Part shown: piece by piece, positions 48,084 to 58,969 of the stretch
How positions within the stretch are numbered: position 1 is the stretch's first letter
Layout: each line of letters starts with the position of its first letter
Assembly: GCA_038924905.1 (NCBI GenBank)
Contig: JBCKUK010000004.1
Coordinates: forward strand, 8,754 to 72,753
From: JBCKUK01 sp038924905
GTDB taxonomy: Bacteria; Pseudomonadota; Gammaproteobacteria; Burkholderiales; Methylophilaceae
Reading direction: 5' to 3'
DNA length: 64,000 nucleotides
The notes under the pieces: model-generated
Database searches by the model: none
What the model was told of the DNA's origin: nothing
The model's input: the letters and a program-made list of their open reading frames with translations, nothing else
Made by a program: the position numbers and the translations under genes

Positions 48084-48119
48084 AATAAAAAGCCAGCATA
48101 TACCAGCGAGCTTTTTATT
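48084..48119. terminator. bidirectional terminator between metG and the comEA-like gene
   Basis: The stem AATAAAAAGC (48084-48093) pairs with GCTTTTTATT (48110-48119) around a 16-nt loop, with A and T runs on both sides. It lies between two convergent genes and suits intrinsic termination in both directions. Confidence 0.7.
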
Positions 48120-48132
48120 TAGAGAAGCAAGA

Positions 48133-48513
48133 TTAATTTTTCTTGTTAGTCTTTGCAGGTACCACTACTACAGCAGGTTTGGCTAAGGGCGCTACGGGCT
48201 TGGCAGTTGGCTTAACTTCTTTCACCATCTTGTCGGGCTTGCCAGCGACGGCAGCCTTGGCATTGCCAACGGTAATATCCTTTTTCAGTTTAATCACAGT
48301 TTTTTTACCAAAGCCCGGCACCTTATCGAGTTCATCGACTGATTTGAACGCACCATTTTTCTTGCGGTATTCAATAATGGCTTGGGCCTTTCTGGGACCT
48401 ACGCCGTCAAGGCTCTCCAGTTGCGATTGCGTCGCCGTATTAAGGTCAACGATAGCCCATGCGGGAATGGAGAAGGCAAATACACTAACTAGAACCAGTA
48501 AAAGCTTTTTCAT
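48133..48513 (-). CDS. ComEA-like helix-hairpin-helix DNA-binding protein
   Basis: A 126-residue exported protein: signal peptide MKKLLLVLVSVFAFSIPAWA, then a ComEA helix-hairpin-helix domain (VDLNTATQSQLESLDGVGP, then KVPGFGKKTVIKLKKD) and a Lys/Pro/Ala-rich tail. ComEA proteins bind incoming DNA in the periplasm during natural transformation. The long tail is unusual and may contact the envelope. Confidence 0.9.
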   Translation of the reverse strand: MKKLLLVLVSVFAFSIPAWAIVDLNTATQSQLESLDGVGPRKAQAIIEYRKKNGAFKSVDELDKVPGFGKKTVIKLKKDITVGNAKAAVAGKPDKMVKEVKPTAKPVAPLAKPAVVVVPAKTNKKN

Positions 48514-48546
48514 GTTGCTTCCTTTTTTGATGATTGAAATTTAGAA

Positions 48547-49257
48547 CTAAACAGCACTTTCCTTGCAGATTGCCTCCAGCGCCTGTAATGGGTTGGCGGC
48601 TTGAGTGATTGGTCGGCCAATCACCAGATAGCTGGCACCGTTACGCAGCGCTTCGCCTGGTGTAACAACGCGCGATTGGTCATCGGCGCTGACATTGGCT
48701 GGACGAATACCAGGGGTGACCAGACAGAATTCCTTGCCCAATGCGCTTCTTAGCATGGCAGCTTCCTGCGCAGAACAAACTACGCCGTCCAGCCCCGCCT
48801 GCTGCGAGAGTCTTGCCAATCGCATTACCTGATCTTGTACATCGCCCTGTACGCCAATTTGGTTGAGTGCGGCTTGATCCATGCTGGTTAATACGGTGAC
48901 TGTAATAAGTAGCGGGCTGTGGCCGCTTTTTGCAACACCTGTGCGTGCGGCTTGCATCATGGCAAGGCCGCCGGAGGCATGCACATTGAGCATCCATATA
49001 CCCAATTTACTGGCGATTTCGCAGGTTTTAGCCACGGTGTTGGGGATATCGTGAAATTTAAGATCCAAAAATACACCGAAACCTTTGCCCACCAATGTTT
49101 CTACCAACTGTGGGCCTGCGGCAGTAAAAAGTTCTTTGCCCACTTTAAGCCGACACAGGTCAGGATCAAGCTCTGCGACCAAATTGAGCGCGCTTGCAGC
49201 GTCGGCATAATCCAGCGCGATGATGATTTTTGGGTCTGCTACCAGATTAGATTTCAT
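48547..49257 (-). CDS. pyrF: orotidine 5'-phosphate decarboxylase
   Basis: Last step of UMP synthesis. The 236-residue protein has [16 protein letters not shown] and the active-site [15 protein letters not shown] (Asp-Lys-x-x-Asp), with the phosphate-binding end [11 protein letters not shown]. Its ATG overlaps the lapB stop (ATGA), a common betaproteobacterial pairing. Confidence 0.97.
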   Translation of the reverse strand: MKSNLVADPKIIIALDYADAASALNLVAELDPDLCRLKVGKELFTAAGPQLVETLVGKGFGVFLDLKFHDIPNTVAKTCEIASKLGIWMLNVHASGGLAMMQAARTGVAKSGHSPLLITVTVLTSMDQAALNQIGVQGDVQDQVMRLARLSQQAGLDGVVCSAQEAAMLRSALGKEFCLVTPGIRPANVSADDQSRVVTPGEALRNGASYLVIGRPITQAANPLQALEAICKESAV

Positions 49258-50423
49258 ACGGCAGATTCGCTAGGCTCTGAAGGAAACGATTCCCAGGCGT
49301 TACAAGCAGGGCATTGCCAGTGATAATGTTTTGCGCGAAATCCGCACTGATCACAGTAATAGGCATTGCGATGACCGATGGCATTACGTATGGTTTGCTG
49401 CATGACATGGATATCTTGATCTTCATTGTTACCCAACAGCAATCGCGCCTGTAATAATTGATCCAGAGTTTGCAGGCTAGGTTTTTTTGCCAGCTCATCA
49501 CGTGCCAGTTTGGCTGCAGTTTCAGCGCCTTGCTCTTCCAGAATGGCTTCGTAGATGACACCAAGCAACGTGGGCAATTTGTAGGTTTGCAGATAAGTTT
49601 TAAGCAAGCTGAGACCGTCCGCAACCCTGCCCAGCGCGTGATAGCTGGCAAGCATTTTTTCAGCGATGAGGCCGATATAATCCGGCTGCTGAAATTCAAT
49701 ACGTTTCCATAGCGAGATTGCAGCCTCATGATTGCCAGCACTCACCTCTATTCCGCCCAGCATGACATTGGCACGCACACAATTCTTGTTGGCATCTAAT
49801 GCCAGGTATAGCTGTCGTTCAGCCGTATCCAGATCATTGTTCAGTATTGCTTTCATGGCGATTTCGCAATGGTATTGTGCCACTTCCTTACGAAATGCCA
49901 CGCCGGATAAACGCTCCAGCTCAACAGCACTTTCTATGGCTTTTCCCCACTCACGTTCACGCACATAAATTTCCAGCAAGGCACGTAGTGCGGGCTGTTC
50001 ATAGCGGCTATCGCCCAGCGATTTAAATAACTCCTCGGCGCGGTCAAGCAAACCGGCCTTGAGGTAGTCTTGCGCCAATTCAGCCATCACAGCCAGTTTT
50101 TGCGGGTCGGGGAGCTCTTTACGTTCCAGTAAACTGAGGTGCAGGTTGATTGCGCGGTCAACCTCACCACGTCTGCGGAATAGACTGCCTAGTGCAAAAT
50201 GAAGTTCCAATGAGTCAGCGTTGGCTTCCACCGCCTCAACAAAAGCATCAATGGCTTTGTCGTGCTGATTGCTGATAAGAAAATTCAAGCCTTTGAAATA
50301 GGCTGCCGGCAAGGCCGTTGATTCAGACAATAACTGCTTGATATCCAGCCGCGCGGCCAGCCAGCCCAAGGTAAAAAACAGGGGCAGTACGAGTAGCCAC
50401 CAAAATTCAAATTCAATCTGCAT
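49254..50423 (-). CDS. lapB: lipopolysaccharide assembly protein LapB
   Basis: Inner-membrane regulator that with FtsH controls LpxC and so LPS synthesis. The 389 residues show an N-terminal membrane helix ([19 protein letters not shown]), about nine TPR motifs, and a C-terminal rubredoxin-like zinc site ([20 protein letters not shown]). The usual upstream partner lapA is missing between ihfB and lapB; only a terminator lies there. Confidence 0.96.
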   Translation of the reverse strand: MQIEFEFWWLLVLPLFFTLGWLAARLDIKQLLSESTALPAAYFKGLNFLISNQHDKAIDAFVEAVEANADSLELHFALGSLFRRRGEVDRAINLHLSLLERKELPDPQKLAVMAELAQDYLKAGLLDRAEELFKSLGDSRYEQPALRALLEIYVREREWGKAIESAVELERLSGVAFRKEVAQYHCEIAMKAILNNDLDTAERQLYLALDANKNCVRANVMLGGIEVSAGNHEAAISLWKRIEFQQPDYIGLIAEKMLASYHALGRVADGLSLLKTYLQTYKLPTLLGVIYEAILEEQGAETAAKLARDELAKKPSLQTLDQLLQARLLLGNNEDQDIHVMQQTIRNAIGHRNAYYCDQCGFRAKHYHWQCPACNAWESFPSEPSESAV

Positions 50424-50453
50424 TAAAGCCCTAATTTACAACACAAAAAGACG

Positions 50454-50494
50454 AAAAAAACGGCAGACTCCCCAATTGAAGAAACTGCCGTTTT
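50454..50494 (-). terminator. intrinsic terminator after ihfB
   Basis: On the minus strand, AAAACGGCAG and CTGCCGTTTT form a 10-bp stem (50457-50466 with 50485-50494) followed by a run of at least seven T. It lies between ihfB and lapB and should end most ihfB transcripts. Confidence 0.8.
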
Positions 50495-50533
50495 GATGAA
50501 GATTTGACTATACAGTCGGCTTGTTCGGCCGAT

Positions 50534-50818
50534 TTAATCAGCCAGGTCAACGCGCTCGCGCAGCTCTTTGCCAGCTTTAAAGTGGGGTACATATTTTTCA
50601 GGTACTTGCACTTTGGTACCGGTTTTGGGGTTGCGTCCAAGGCGAGGGGGGCGGTAGTTCAAACTAAAGCTGCCGAACCCCCTGATCTCAATACGCTCAC
50701 CAGTTGAGAGATTAGCCGACATGGAATCAAGAATTGCCTTCACGGAAAGCTCGGCATCCTTGACTACCAGTTGCGGAAAGCACGCTGCCAGATTGGCGAT
50801 TAGTTCTGATTTTGTCAT
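50534..50818 (-). CDS. ihfB: integration host factor beta subunit
   Basis: DNA-bending nucleoid protein, 94 residues. It has [20 protein letters not shown], then [20 protein letters not shown], with the intercalating Pro in the beta-arm (RNPKTG). It follows rpsA by 12 bases in the conserved cmk-rpsA-ihfB order. Confidence 0.97.
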   Translation of the reverse strand: MTKSELIANLAACFPQLVVKDAELSVKAILDSMSANLSTGERIEIRGFGSFSLNYRPPRLGRNPKTGTKVQVPEKYVPHFKAGKELRERVDLAD

Positions 50819-50830
50819 GGCCTGATCGCC

Positions 50831-52321
50831 CTATTCTTTCTTTTTGCTATCAAGTTTTGCTTTGAGCAGGGCGCCAAGATTGGTGGTGCCGGCATTACCT
50901 TCGGCAACCTTCTTGGTCTTGGCTTTGGCAGCAGGTTTTTCAGCTTTTTCTTTCTCGCCAGCACCAGATGGGTTGCTCTCGAGCTGCTTAACGCCCAGTG
51001 AAATGCGCTCTTTCTCGACATCAATGCTCAGCACCAGGGCGGTTACTTCGTCACCCTTCTTGAAATTGCGTATGGTTTCTTCGCCGGTTTGAGTCCAGGA
51101 CAAATCAGATAAGTGAATCAGGCCGTCAATGCCACCCGGCAAGCCGATAAACACGCCGAAGTCGGTAATTGACTTGATTTGGCCAGTGACCTTGTCACCC
51201 TTCTTGTGTGAAGACGCAAAATCATCCCAAGGATTGGTTTTGCATTGCTTCATGCCCAATGACAAGCGACGGCGCTCTTCATCAATCTCAAGAATCATCA
51301 CTTCAACTTCATCACCTAATTGCGCGATCTTGGCTGGGTGCACGTTCTTGTTGGTCCAATCCATTTCTGAAACGTGAACCAGGCCTTCAATGCCCGGCTC
51401 GATTTCCACAAACGCGCCGTAGTCGGTCAAATTGGTGACTTTGCCGAACAAACGTGTGCCTACTGGATAACGGCGGGTCAGTGCAACCCATGGGTCATCG
51501 CCTAGCTGCTTGAGACCTAATGAAACGCGGTTTTTCTCTTTGTCAAACTTAAGAATCTTGGCTTCGACTTCTTCGCCAACGGTGAGCACTTCGGATGGGT
51601 GCTTGACGCGGCGCCAGGCCAAGTCGGTAATATGCAGCAGGCCATCAATGCCACCCAGGTCAACAAATGCGCCGTAATCGGTAATGTTTTTCACAATACC
51701 CTTAACTACTGCGCCTTCTTTCAGTGAGCCGAGCATGGCTTCGCGATCCGCACCCATGCTGTCTTCCAGCACGGCACGACGGGAAACCACGACGTTGTTG
51801 CGCTTGCGATCAAGCTTGATAACCTTGAAATCCCATTCCTTGTTTTCAAATGGGGTAGTGTCCTTGACGGGGCGTAAATCAACCAGTGAGCCGGGCAGGA
51901 AGGCACGAATGCCGTTCACCATGACAGTGAGGCCACCTTTGACGCGGCCATTGACCATGCCCTTGATTATGCGGCCTTCGTTCATCGCTTCTTCCAGATC
52001 CAGCCAGGAAGCAATACGTTTTGCCTTTTCGCGTGAGAGCTTGGTGGCACCGTAGCCATCTTCCAATGCTTCGATACAGACTTTGACGAAATCGCCAACG
52101 GCTACTTCGAGATCGCCGCGGTCGTTCAGAAACTCGCTGGTGGCGATAATACTTTCGGACTTGAGACCTGCATTGACGACAACAAAGTCAGGGTCAACGG
52201 AAATTACTTCAGCGGTGATAACCTCACCGGAGCGCATTTCCTGACGTGCCAGACTTTCCTCAAAAAGAGCTGCAAAACTTTCGTTAGAAGATGCAGCGGT
52301 ACTGGTAGAAGCTTGAGCCAT
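50831..52321 (-). CDS. rpsA: 30S ribosomal protein S1, five-domain form
   Basis: Binds mRNA and helps the ribosome initiate. At 496 residues it is about 60-75 shorter than usual. I count five S1 domains, at about 33-103, 116-187, 205-280, 290-365 and 377-450. After domain five ([14 protein letters not shown]) the sequence goes straight into a Lys/Ala-rich tail ([18 protein letters not shown]) and the usual end ([12 protein letters not shown]). The sixth domain, present in E. coli and most betaproteobacteria, is missing. A hairpin (CCCGC/GCGGG, 52346-52361) lies just before the start. Confidence 0.95.
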   Translation of the reverse strand: MAQASTSTAASSNESFAALFEESLARQEMRSGEVITAEVISVDPDFVVVNAGLKSESIIATSEFLNDRGDLEVAVGDFVKVCIEALEDGYGATKLSREKAKRIASWLDLEEAMNEGRIIKGMVNGRVKGGLTVMVNGIRAFLPGSLVDLRPVKDTTPFENKEWDFKVIKLDRKRNNVVVSRRAVLEDSMGADREAMLGSLKEGAVVKGIVKNITDYGAFVDLGGIDGLLHITDLAWRRVKHPSEVLTVGEEVEAKILKFDKEKNRVSLGLKQLGDDPWVALTRRYPVGTRLFGKVTNLTDYGAFVEIEPGIEGLVHVSEMDWTNKNVHPAKIAQLGDEVEVMILEIDEERRRLSLGMKQCKTNPWDDFASSHKKGDKVTGQIKSITDFGVFIGLPGGIDGLIHLSDLSWTQTGEETIRNFKKGDEVTALVLSIDVEKERISLGVKQLESNPSGAGEKEKAEKPAAKAKTKKVAEGNAGTTNLGALLKAKLDSKKKE

Positions 52322-52368
52322 TAAAAAATTACCTAAAATAATGATCCCGCCGTTCAGCGGGGTAAATT

Positions 52369-52400
52369 AAAAAAAGCCATGAACCGGTGAGGTTCGTGGC
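52369..52400 (-). terminator. intrinsic terminator between cmk and rpsA
   Basis: On the minus strand, GCCACGAACC and GGTTCATGGC form a stem with one mismatch around TCACC, followed by seven T. It would end part of the transcription from tyrA-aroA-cmk; rpsA then needs its own promoter in 52401-52470, where TATAAT-like sequences occur. Confidence 0.65.
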
Positions 52401-52470
52401 ACAAATATAATGCTTGTTGCTTAACTTAAGTTATTCGCTTGAGTTATCGTGCTGAATCATTCGAAACTGT

Positions 52471-53130
52471 TTAAGCTGCTTTTACCATTTCCAGAGCTCG
52501 CTCAACGCTTTGCTCTATAGTAAGCTGGCTGGTTTCTAACAGTTTGGCATCCGCACATTGCTGCAAGGGCGCAACCAATCTTTGCTGGTCTCGGGTATCG
52601 CGTTTTTGCAAATCTTGCAATATATCCAGAAGGTTAGCATGAATTCCTTGTGTCATCAACTGCTTAAAGCGACGTTCCGCCCGAACTTCTGCGCTTGCTG
52701 TTAAAAAAATCTTGGTGGCGGCATCGGGAAAGACCACAGTCGCCATATCGCGACCGTCCGCTACCAGCCCTGGCGCTTGACGAAAGCCGTGTTGTATTTT
52801 CATCAAGGCACGCCTGACAGCCGGGTGCGCGGCGACCTCTGAGGCACCTTTACTCATGGCTTCAGTGCGCACCTGTTCGCTCACATCCATGCCGCTCAGC
52901 ATAATTTGGCCATTGTTAAACTGAATATCCAGATTGTTTGTCATTGCAGCCAGCGCAGGCTCATCTTGCCACGAGATGCCCTGATTTTGCGCCGCCAGCG
53001 CGACTATTCGATAAAGCGCGCCTGAATCCAGGTAGTGATAACCGAGCCGCTTGGCTACCAGCTGCGCTAGCGTGCCCTTGCCGGAAGCAGAAGGGCCGTC
53101 TATGGCGATAACTGGGATTAAATCACTCAT
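52471..53130 (-). CDS. cmk: cytidylate kinase
   Basis: Phosphorylates CMP and dCMP. I start at ATG 53130 ([20 protein letters not shown]), which overlaps the aroA stop (ATGA), giving 219 residues. P-loop GPSASGKGT near residue 11; [11 protein letters not shown] and [15 protein letters not shown] are typical. The in-frame extension to 53187 lies within aroA and is dropped. Confidence 0.95.
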   Translation of the reverse strand: MSDLIPVIAIDGPSASGKGTLAQLVAKRLGYHYLDSGALYRIVALAAQNQGISWQDEPALAAMTNNLDIQFNNGQIMLSGMDVSEQVRTEAMSKGASEVAAHPAVRRALMKIQHGFRQAPGLVADGRDMATVVFPDAATKIFLTASAEVRAERRFKQLMTQGIHANLLDILQDLQKRDTRDQQRLVAPLQQCADAKLLETSQLTIEQSVERALEMVKAA

Positions 53131-54485
53131 GGTTTGACGATGGCGGCAAAGCGTTCGAAATAATCGGGGAAAGTTTTGGCCACGCACCTCGGGTCGTTAA
53201 TCGTCACCGGCACGTCGCCTAGCGAGACCAGTGAAAAACACATTGCCATGCGGTGGTCGTCATAGGTATCAATCACGGCATTGGGCGTGAGTTTTTCGGG
53301 CGGGGTAATATTCAAAAAATCTGCGCCTTCAGTCACCACAGCGCCCACTTTACGTAGCTCCGTCGCCATTGCAGTTAAACGGTCTGTTTCCTTGACGCGC
53401 CAACTGGCAATGTTTCTGAGTGTTGTTGTGCCATCGGCAAATAATGCTGTGACTGCAAGCGTCATGGCGGCATCGGGAATATGGTTGCAGTCCAGATCCA
53501 GCGCTTTTAATTTGTTCGCAGGCGCGCTGGCCTCAATCCAGTTTTCGCCATAAGCGATGTTGGCGCCCATTAGTGCCAGTGCATCAGCAAACCGCACATC
53601 TCCCTGGATGCTATTTTTGCCTGCGCCTTCCACTCTTACCTTGCCGCCAATCGCGCCAGCCGCGAGGAAGTAGGAGGCAGACGAAGCATCGCCTTCAACA
53701 AAAATTGTGCCCGGGCTTTGATAGCGGCTATTCGCCGTAATGACAAAACGCTGCCAGCCGTCGCGTATGACTGTCACGCCAAAACGCGCCATCAAATTCA
53801 GCGTGATTTCAATATAAGGCTTGGAGATAAGCTCACCCACCACTTCAATCGTGGCTTGCTGTTTGGCAAGTGGTAGCGCCATTAACAGCGCGGTAAGAAA
53901 CTGGCTGGAGACATCGCCTCTAATTTTGACGTTCACCCCCTCTCCCGCGGGAGAAACCGCAGGGGTCTTGTCCGCCTTCGCTGTGCCACTTCGTGGCAAG
54001 TCAGGCGCCAAGGGCTGGGGTGAGGGGGGATTTATCTGCAACGGCGGAAAGCCCTCATTGCCTGAATATTCAACCCTGGCGCCAGTTTGCCGCAGGGCAT
54101 CTACCAGATGGCCAATCGGCCGCTCGTGCATACGCGGCGTGCCGGAGAGCGTGTAGTGGCCGCCAGATAGCGCCAGCACTGCGGCCAGCGGGCGGAATGC
54201 TGTGCCGGCATTGCCGAGAAAAAGATCCGCCTGCTTGACGCTGAATGCGCCGCCATTGCCTGTTACGCGCCAGTTGTTCTGGCCTAATTCTTCCAGCTTC
54301 ACGCCCAGCATTTTTAGGGCTTCCAGCATGTGCACCACATCGTCGGCCATCAACAAATCGCGGATTTCTGTGGTGCCTTGCGCCAGGGCGGCGAGTAGCA
54401 GGGTGCGGTTTGAAATGCTTTTGGAGCCGGGGAGTGTGATGTGACCTGTGGCCTTGCTCGCGGGTTTAAGTGCCAGCGTTTCCAT
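53127..54485 (-). CDS. aroA: EPSP synthase (3-phosphoshikimate 1-carboxyvinyltransferase)
   Basis: Sixth step of the shikimate pathway. I start at ATG 54485 ([20 protein letters not shown]), overlapping the tyrA stop by one base; 452 residues. Motifs [37 protein letters not shown] and [19 protein letters not shown] are intact. Between GFPPLQI and [10 protein letters not shown] lies an insertion of about 34 residues ([15 protein letters not shown], then [10 protein letters not shown]) encoded by a GC-rich palindromic repeat. Confidence 0.96.
   Translation of the reverse strand: METLALKPASKATGHITLPGSKSISNRTLLLAALAQGTTEIRDLLMADDVVHMLEALKMLGVKLEELGQNNWRVTGNGGAFSVKQADLFLGNAGTAFRPLAAVLALSGGHYTLSGTPRMHERPIGHLVDALRQTGARVEYSGNEGFPPLQINPPSPQPLAPDLPRSGTAKADKTPAVSPAGEGVNVKIRGDVSSQFLTALLMALPLAKQQATIEVVGELISKPYIEITLNLMARFGVTVIRDGWQRFVITANSRYQSPGTIFVEGDASSASYFLAAGAIGGKVRVEGAGKNSIQGDVRFADALALMGANIAYGENWIEASAPANKLKALDLDCNHIPDAAMTLAVTALFADGTTTLRNIASWRVKETDRLTAMATELRKVGAVVTEGADFLNITPPEKLTPNAVIDTYDDHRMAMCFSLVSLGDVPVTINDPRCVAKTFPDYFERFAAIVKP
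53932..54036. repeat. GC-rich palindromic repeat inserted in aroA
   Basis: The segment has TTCACCCCCTCTCCCGCGGG at one end and GGGGTGAGGGGGGA at the other, with an internal GCCACTTCGTGGC hairpin. It is about 105 bases, a multiple of three, and leaves the frame open. Confidence 0.8.
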
Positions 54486-55366
54486 CAGGACAATTTCTGG
54501 CCGTTCGCCCACTCATTGCGGGCACGGCTGGCACGCTCAAACAATGCCTGCAAACCAGCGTCATCGCTGTTTTCAAGCAGCTTCTTCAGCGCCACCAATT
54601 CATTTTGATAGGCGTTTATTTCGCTTAATAAAGACTCGCGATTGGTCAGGCAGATGTCGCGCCACATTTCAGGTGAGCTGCCCGCGATGCGGGTGAAATC
54701 GCGAAAGCCGCTGGCGGCAAAGGCAAATAATTGTGCAGCATTGGGGCGCGAAGCTAACTCATCCACCAGAGCAAATGCCAGCAAATGCGGCAGATGGCTG
54801 ACAGCAGCGAAAACGCCATCGTGCTCGTTGGCCGCCATTTCACTCACCTTGGCACCAGCAGCCTGCCAAAGCTGGCGCACTTGTTCCAGTGCTTCAGGGT
54901 TGGTTTTTTCAGTGGGCGTTAAAATGACATTTTTGCCATTGAATAAATCTGCGCGGGCAGCAGTGACACCGCTTTTTTCAGCGCCGGCAATCGGGTGGCC
55001 AGGGACAAACTGCGCAGCGTTTTTGCCTAGTATCGCAAATGCATGCTCAATAACATCAGACTTGGTACTGCCAACGTCGGTGATGACGGTTTTGCTATCC
55101 AGGTGCGGCGCAATTGCTTTGAGGATGTCAGGGGTTTGTGCAACGGGCGCGGCAATTACCACCATGCCCGCGTCAAGCAGTGCCTTTGCCGGGTCAGTCT
55201 CAACCGCATCGATGATACCCATGTCCAGCGCGGCTTGCAGGCCATCGCCAGAGCGACCTATACCTATGATTTTAGGCGCAGTCGCGGCTTGTTTCAGTGC
55301 CAATGCCACTGAGCCGCCAATAAGGCCTACGCCAAAGATAACCAGTTTTTTCACTTGAAATGCCAC
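54485..55366 (-). CDS. tyrA: prephenate dehydrogenase
   Basis: Oxidative decarboxylation of prephenate (or arogenate) in tyrosine synthesis. The 293-residue protein has the Rossmann motif [31 protein letters not shown], the active-site [12 protein letters not shown] and [12 protein letters not shown]. First visible gene of the tyrA-aroA-cmk unit. Confidence 0.96.
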   Translation of the reverse strand: MAFQVKKLVIFGVGLIGGSVALALKQAATAPKIIGIGRSGDGLQAALDMGIIDAVETDPAKALLDAGMVVIAAPVAQTPDILKAIAPHLDSKTVITDVGSTKSDVIEHAFAILGKNAAQFVPGHPIAGAEKSGVTAARADLFNGKNVILTPTEKTNPEALEQVRQLWQAAGAKVSEMAANEHDGVFAAVSHLPHLLAFALVDELASRPNAAQLFAFAASGFRDFTRIAGSSPEMWRDICLTNRESLLSEINAYQNELVALKKLLENSDDAGLQALFERASRARNEWANGQKLS

Positions 55367-55679
55367 GCTATGAGTTTCACGCCATGAGTTTAAAGAATCA
55401 GGCTAAATTGTAACATGCAGGCTTAAACGCTAGCGATGAGGTGCGCTAGTCTGGTAACAGATTAGCCGTGTGCAGCAGATTGGGATCGAGGTTTACTGAA
55501 TCAATGGAGCCTGACCCTATTGATGCTGTTATATTATGGTGCTTAATTCATTCGTCCGAAAAGCTGGGGTTAGCTCATGCTGACCCATTATATTGGGTCG
55601 TTATCTTTTTGCGCAGTCTGCACCCAAAGCTGACACTCAGTCATATAATTTCATTTCGAATATTCATCAGAGGCACTAG
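55367..55679. other. intergenic region upstream of tyrA and the ankyrin gene
   Basis: AT-rich gap between divergent genes. I see no coding region or RNA gene. Promoters for tyrA and the ankyrin gene should lie here. The ankyrin side is compositionally unlike the core genes around it. Confidence 0.4.
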
Positions 55680-56732
55680 ATGGAACCCTTTAATTGGCAA
55701 GACGTTAATAATATCAAGTCCGTTAAGCGGAGGATAAATGGCCTTTCTCATCCAAATGATACTGATTTAATAGGTTTGACATTGGCACATATTGCTGCGA
55801 TTTACGGTCGAACCTAGGTTCTTGAATTTCTTCTCTCCAGTGGCTGTCTGCCTAACTCCGTGGTTCCACAATCTGGACATGGTGGTTTTCGAGGAATGGC
55901 ACCTTTACACTTTGCATCTTTATGCGGTCAAAAGGATTGCCTAAATTTATTACTAAAAGTCGGCGCTAGTGTGGATGCTCAAACGCCTGCTGGTTCTACC
56001 GCTCTACATTACCTTTCTGTACCAAATTACCAAATTATTGATCTTCTGATTGCTATGGGTGCCGATCCCAATCTAGCTGATACGCATGGTGATACACCAT
56101 TTGTTTTAGGATGCAAATTCATGGAGGGTAATGCATCATTTATCGAAGCTATGATTCGCGCTGGAGCGTATCCTAATGCCAAAAATTCTAGGGGATTTAC
56201 ACCCCTTCATTTTGCAGCTAAAAGTGGCGACATCAATGGAGTTAAGCTCCTTATCAAATTGGGTGTGTCAATAGATAGCAAATCGAATACTGGTGAGACT
56301 GCTCTTCATTTTGCCGCATTAGGAGATCACGCCGAATGTTGTGAATGCTTGCTTGATTCCGGAGCAGAGGTCAATTCAAAGAATAAAGAGTTACACACAC
56401 CTCTAACGCTTGCACTCAGTCGTCAAGGAATGAATTCAGCGCGTGTTTTAATTGCTAGAGGGGGAACGGGTATCCATGACGCACCACTAAAGCCGATTGA
56501 GAGCAATAAGATTCATATCGCTTATGACTTTGATTTTATGGCCTTACGAGCAAGGCGGCATGAAGCGGCGCTAAACTCTGTTAGGATACTTATTTCATCT
56601 GGTGCAACCGCAACAATGCCTGATTTAAATGGTTGTACTCCACTACATATTTGTTTTCTACCAGATTATTTTGATGAATTAGAATTAGATATTGTGCATT
56701 TCTATTCAGGTATTGCTGATTTTGACGATTAA
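55680..56732 (+). pseudogene. ankyrin-repeat protein interrupted by an amber codon
   Basis: From ATG 55680 (MEPFNWQDVNNIKSVKRRIN) one frame runs for 350 codons, broken only by TAG at 55815-55817 (GRT stop VLEFLLSSG). Downstream are about seven ankyrin repeats (APLHFASLCGQKDCLNLLLK, TPLHFAAKSGDINGVKLLIK, TALHFAALGDHAECCECLLD). A G to T change of GAG would create the stop. A protein from about 55860 could still be made. AT-rich, short-lived-looking gene between core genes; probably acquired. Function unknown. Confidence 0.8.
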
Positions 56733-56873
56733 CTATGCTTTAACAAACGTTTGGCTCTGATCTATTAGCTTAATGCCAAATGCATCATTTCTATTGGAAT
56801 ATGATCAATGGTGTATGAATAACTCATTGTGTAAGTCGGTGTAGGGCGCAATAATCAAAGAGGTCAGCATCGC

Positions 56874-57602
56874 TTATTTTGAGTTCGAAATAATTTGCCA
56901 TTCACCGCCAACCAAACCCTCTTGCGGCTTGAAGTTCTGCTTGTAGGCCATCTTGCGGCTATTGGCTATCCAGTAACCTAAATACAAATGCGGCAGGCTC
57001 AGGCTGCGGCACCATTCAACCAGCCACAGCACATTAAAAGTGCCATAGCTGGCGGATTCATCATTGGTATCATAAAATGTGTAAACTGCAGAAATGCCAT
57101 CGCGCACCATATCCACCACGCTGACCATTTTTAGCACGCCATCCAGTCGAAATTCCACCATCAGGCTTTCAACATTGCTTTGCACCAGAAAACTGTGGTA
57201 TTGCTCGGCAATTTCACCGTCACGCGTGCCTTCATGCCGCGCGATTTGGTAAGTCGCATACAGCTCAAAATGCGCTTGCTTGAAAGCCAGCGGAACGATG
57301 GTGGCGTTGAGCGCCTGATGCTGCTTTAGCGCGCGCTGTTGGCTGCGGTTTGGGACAAAGTCTTCCACCGGCAAACGCACCGGCACACAGGCATTGCAAT
57401 GCTCACAATGAGGACGGTAAACAAACTTGCCGCTGCGCCGAAAGCCAAGCTGGATCAGGTCGCTATAAACATCGGAATCGATTAAATGGTGCGGCGTGGC
57501 AATCAGGGATTGCGCCTGCTTGCCCGGCAGGTAGCCGCACGCATAGGGCGTGGTAGCGTAGAACTGCAGCTTTTGCAGCGGCGGATCGGTTGGCAGCGTC
57601 AT
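56874..57602 (-). CDS. bpt: aspartate/glutamate leucyltransferase (Bpt)
   Basis: Adds leucine to N-terminal Asp or Glu of proteins, marking them for ClpAP under the N-end rule. The 242 residues include CGYLPGKQAQSLIA, YRPHCEHCNACVPVRLPVED and YLGYWIANSRKMAYKQNF. It lies 13 bases after aat in the same direction, so both N-end transferases are made together. Confidence 0.95.
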   Translation of the reverse strand: MTLPTDPPLQKLQFYATTPYACGYLPGKQAQSLIATPHHLIDSDVYSDLIQLGFRRSGKFVYRPHCEHCNACVPVRLPVEDFVPNRSQQRALKQHQALNATIVPLAFKQAHFELYATYQIARHEGTRDGEIAEQYHSFLVQSNVESLMVEFRLDGVLKMVSVVDMVRDGISAVYTFYDTNDESASYGTFNVLWLVEWCRSLSLPHLYLGYWIANSRKMAYKQNFKPQEGLVGGEWQIISNSK

Positions 57603-57615
57603 ATGGCAGACTTAA

Positions 57616-58281
57616 TCAGAGGTTCCCTAAGTTTACCAATTTCGCCAGTCTTTGTGAGAATTCTGCACGCGGTATTTCTTTTGCGCCAAATGATGCCAGA
57701 TGCGCGGTTTTCATCTGGCAATCAATCAGCCCGAAGCCTTGTTGTTGCAGGCGCTGCACCAGGTGTACAAAAGCGATTTTAGAAGCCCCTGTCACATGAT
57801 GAAACATGGATTCCCCATAAAACATCTTGCCTATTGCTACGCCGTACAAACCACCTGCCAGTTTGCCGTCTATCCAGGTTTCAGCAGAGTGGGCATAGCC
57901 CGATTCATGCAATTTGCAATAGCCGCTGATAATGCTTTCCGCAATCCAGGTTCCGTCCTGCCCGTGCCTTTGCGTGTTGGCACAGCCCTGCATCACCTCG
58001 CGAAAGGCAGTGTCAAAACGCACTTCGTAATCTGCTTTCTTCAGGCGTTTGGCCAGCGAGCGCGAAATTTTTAACTCCTCGGGGAACAACACCATGCGCG
58101 GGTCCGGGCTCCACCACAAAACCGGCTCACCTTCATTAAACCAGGGGAATATACCGAGGCGATACGCAGCCAAAAGGCGCTTCTGTGAGAGATTGTCACT
58201 GGCAGCGAGTAAGCCGTTAGGCTCTTTCAGCGCTGATTCCAGCGGCGGGAAGGGGTCATTATCGGCAAGCCATGGAATCAT
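57616..58281 (-). CDS. aat: leucyl/phenylalanyl-tRNA-protein transferase
   Basis: Transfers Leu or Phe to N-terminal Arg or Lys of proteins for N-end rule degradation. The 221 residues contain [58 protein letters not shown] and [20 protein letters not shown]. Confidence 0.96.
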   Translation of the reverse strand: MIPWLADNDPFPPLESALKEPNGLLAASDNLSQKRLLAAYRLGIFPWFNEGEPVLWWSPDPRMVLFPEELKISRSLAKRLKKADYEVRFDTAFREVMQGCANTQRHGQDGTWIAESIISGYCKLHESGYAHSAETWIDGKLAGGLYGVAIGKMFYGESMFHHVTGASKIAFVHLVQRLQQQGFGLIDCQMKTAHLASFGAKEIPRAEFSQRLAKLVNLGNL

Positions 58282-58315
58282 GTCTTACATTTTACGTTGC
58301 GCCCCGTTGGTTGTC

Positions 58316-58969
58316 TTATTCATGTTGCCTTCGCGCATTATTCCACCGCGGGACAAAAGCAGGGGTCTCGGCCATATAGCTTTGATACACATTACCAAAC
58401 TCGGCAAGCGCTTCCTTTTCCTCAATGCGCGCCAGCCGCAGGTACATATAGAGCAGTATGGGAAACGTGACGAGTGTCACAATGGTCGGCCATTGCAGCA
58501 GGAAGCCGAACATAATCATCACGAACCATGCGTATTGTGGGTGCCGGATGCGGGCATATGGCCCTGTCGTTGCAAGAGTGTAGCTGCGCTGCGCCCGATA
58601 AAGCACTTTCCACGCGCTGGCCAGCAGGAAGAACCCGGCAACGATCAGGGTGTTGCTCAGCAGGTGGAACGGCCCGAAATGCGGGTTGCCGCGCCAGCCG
58701 AACAGGGTTTCCAGCAAGTGCTCGGCATCATGCGAGAACGGGTCGATGCCCGGTACGCGGCTGGTGATCCAGCCCGACAAAAAATAAATGGTGAGCGGGA
58801 AGCCATACATCTCAGCAAACAGCGCCACAATGAAGGCGGAAAAGGCGCCGAACGAGCGCCAGTCACGCATGTTTTGCGGTTTGGCGAAGCTGAAGGCGAA
58901 GATGATGAACACCAGCGAGTTGATGATGACCAGCGACCAGAGTCCGTAGGCGGAAGATGTGGCAGTCAT
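58316..58969 (-). CDS. membrane methyltransferase, isoprenylcysteine O-methyltransferase-like
   Basis: A 217-residue membrane protein with about five hydrophobic segments and the C-terminal ICMT/PEMT signature: TTGPYARIRHPQYAWFVMIM, then RIEEKEALAEFGNVYQSYM and PAFVPRW, which bind SAM. The substrate is unknown; such genes often travel with copper-efflux genes, as here. Its start overlaps the DUF2933 stop (ATGA). Confidence 0.88.
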   Translation of the reverse strand: MTATSSAYGLWSLVIINSLVFIIFAFSFAKPQNMRDWRSFGAFSAFIVALFAEMYGFPLTIYFLSGWITSRVPGIDPFSHDAEHLLETLFGWRGNPHFGPFHLLSNTLIVAGFFLLASAWKVLYRAQRSYTLATTGPYARIRHPQYAWFVMIMFGFLLQWPTIVTLVTFPILLYMYLRLARIEEKEALAEFGNVYQSYMAETPAFVPRWNNARRQHE

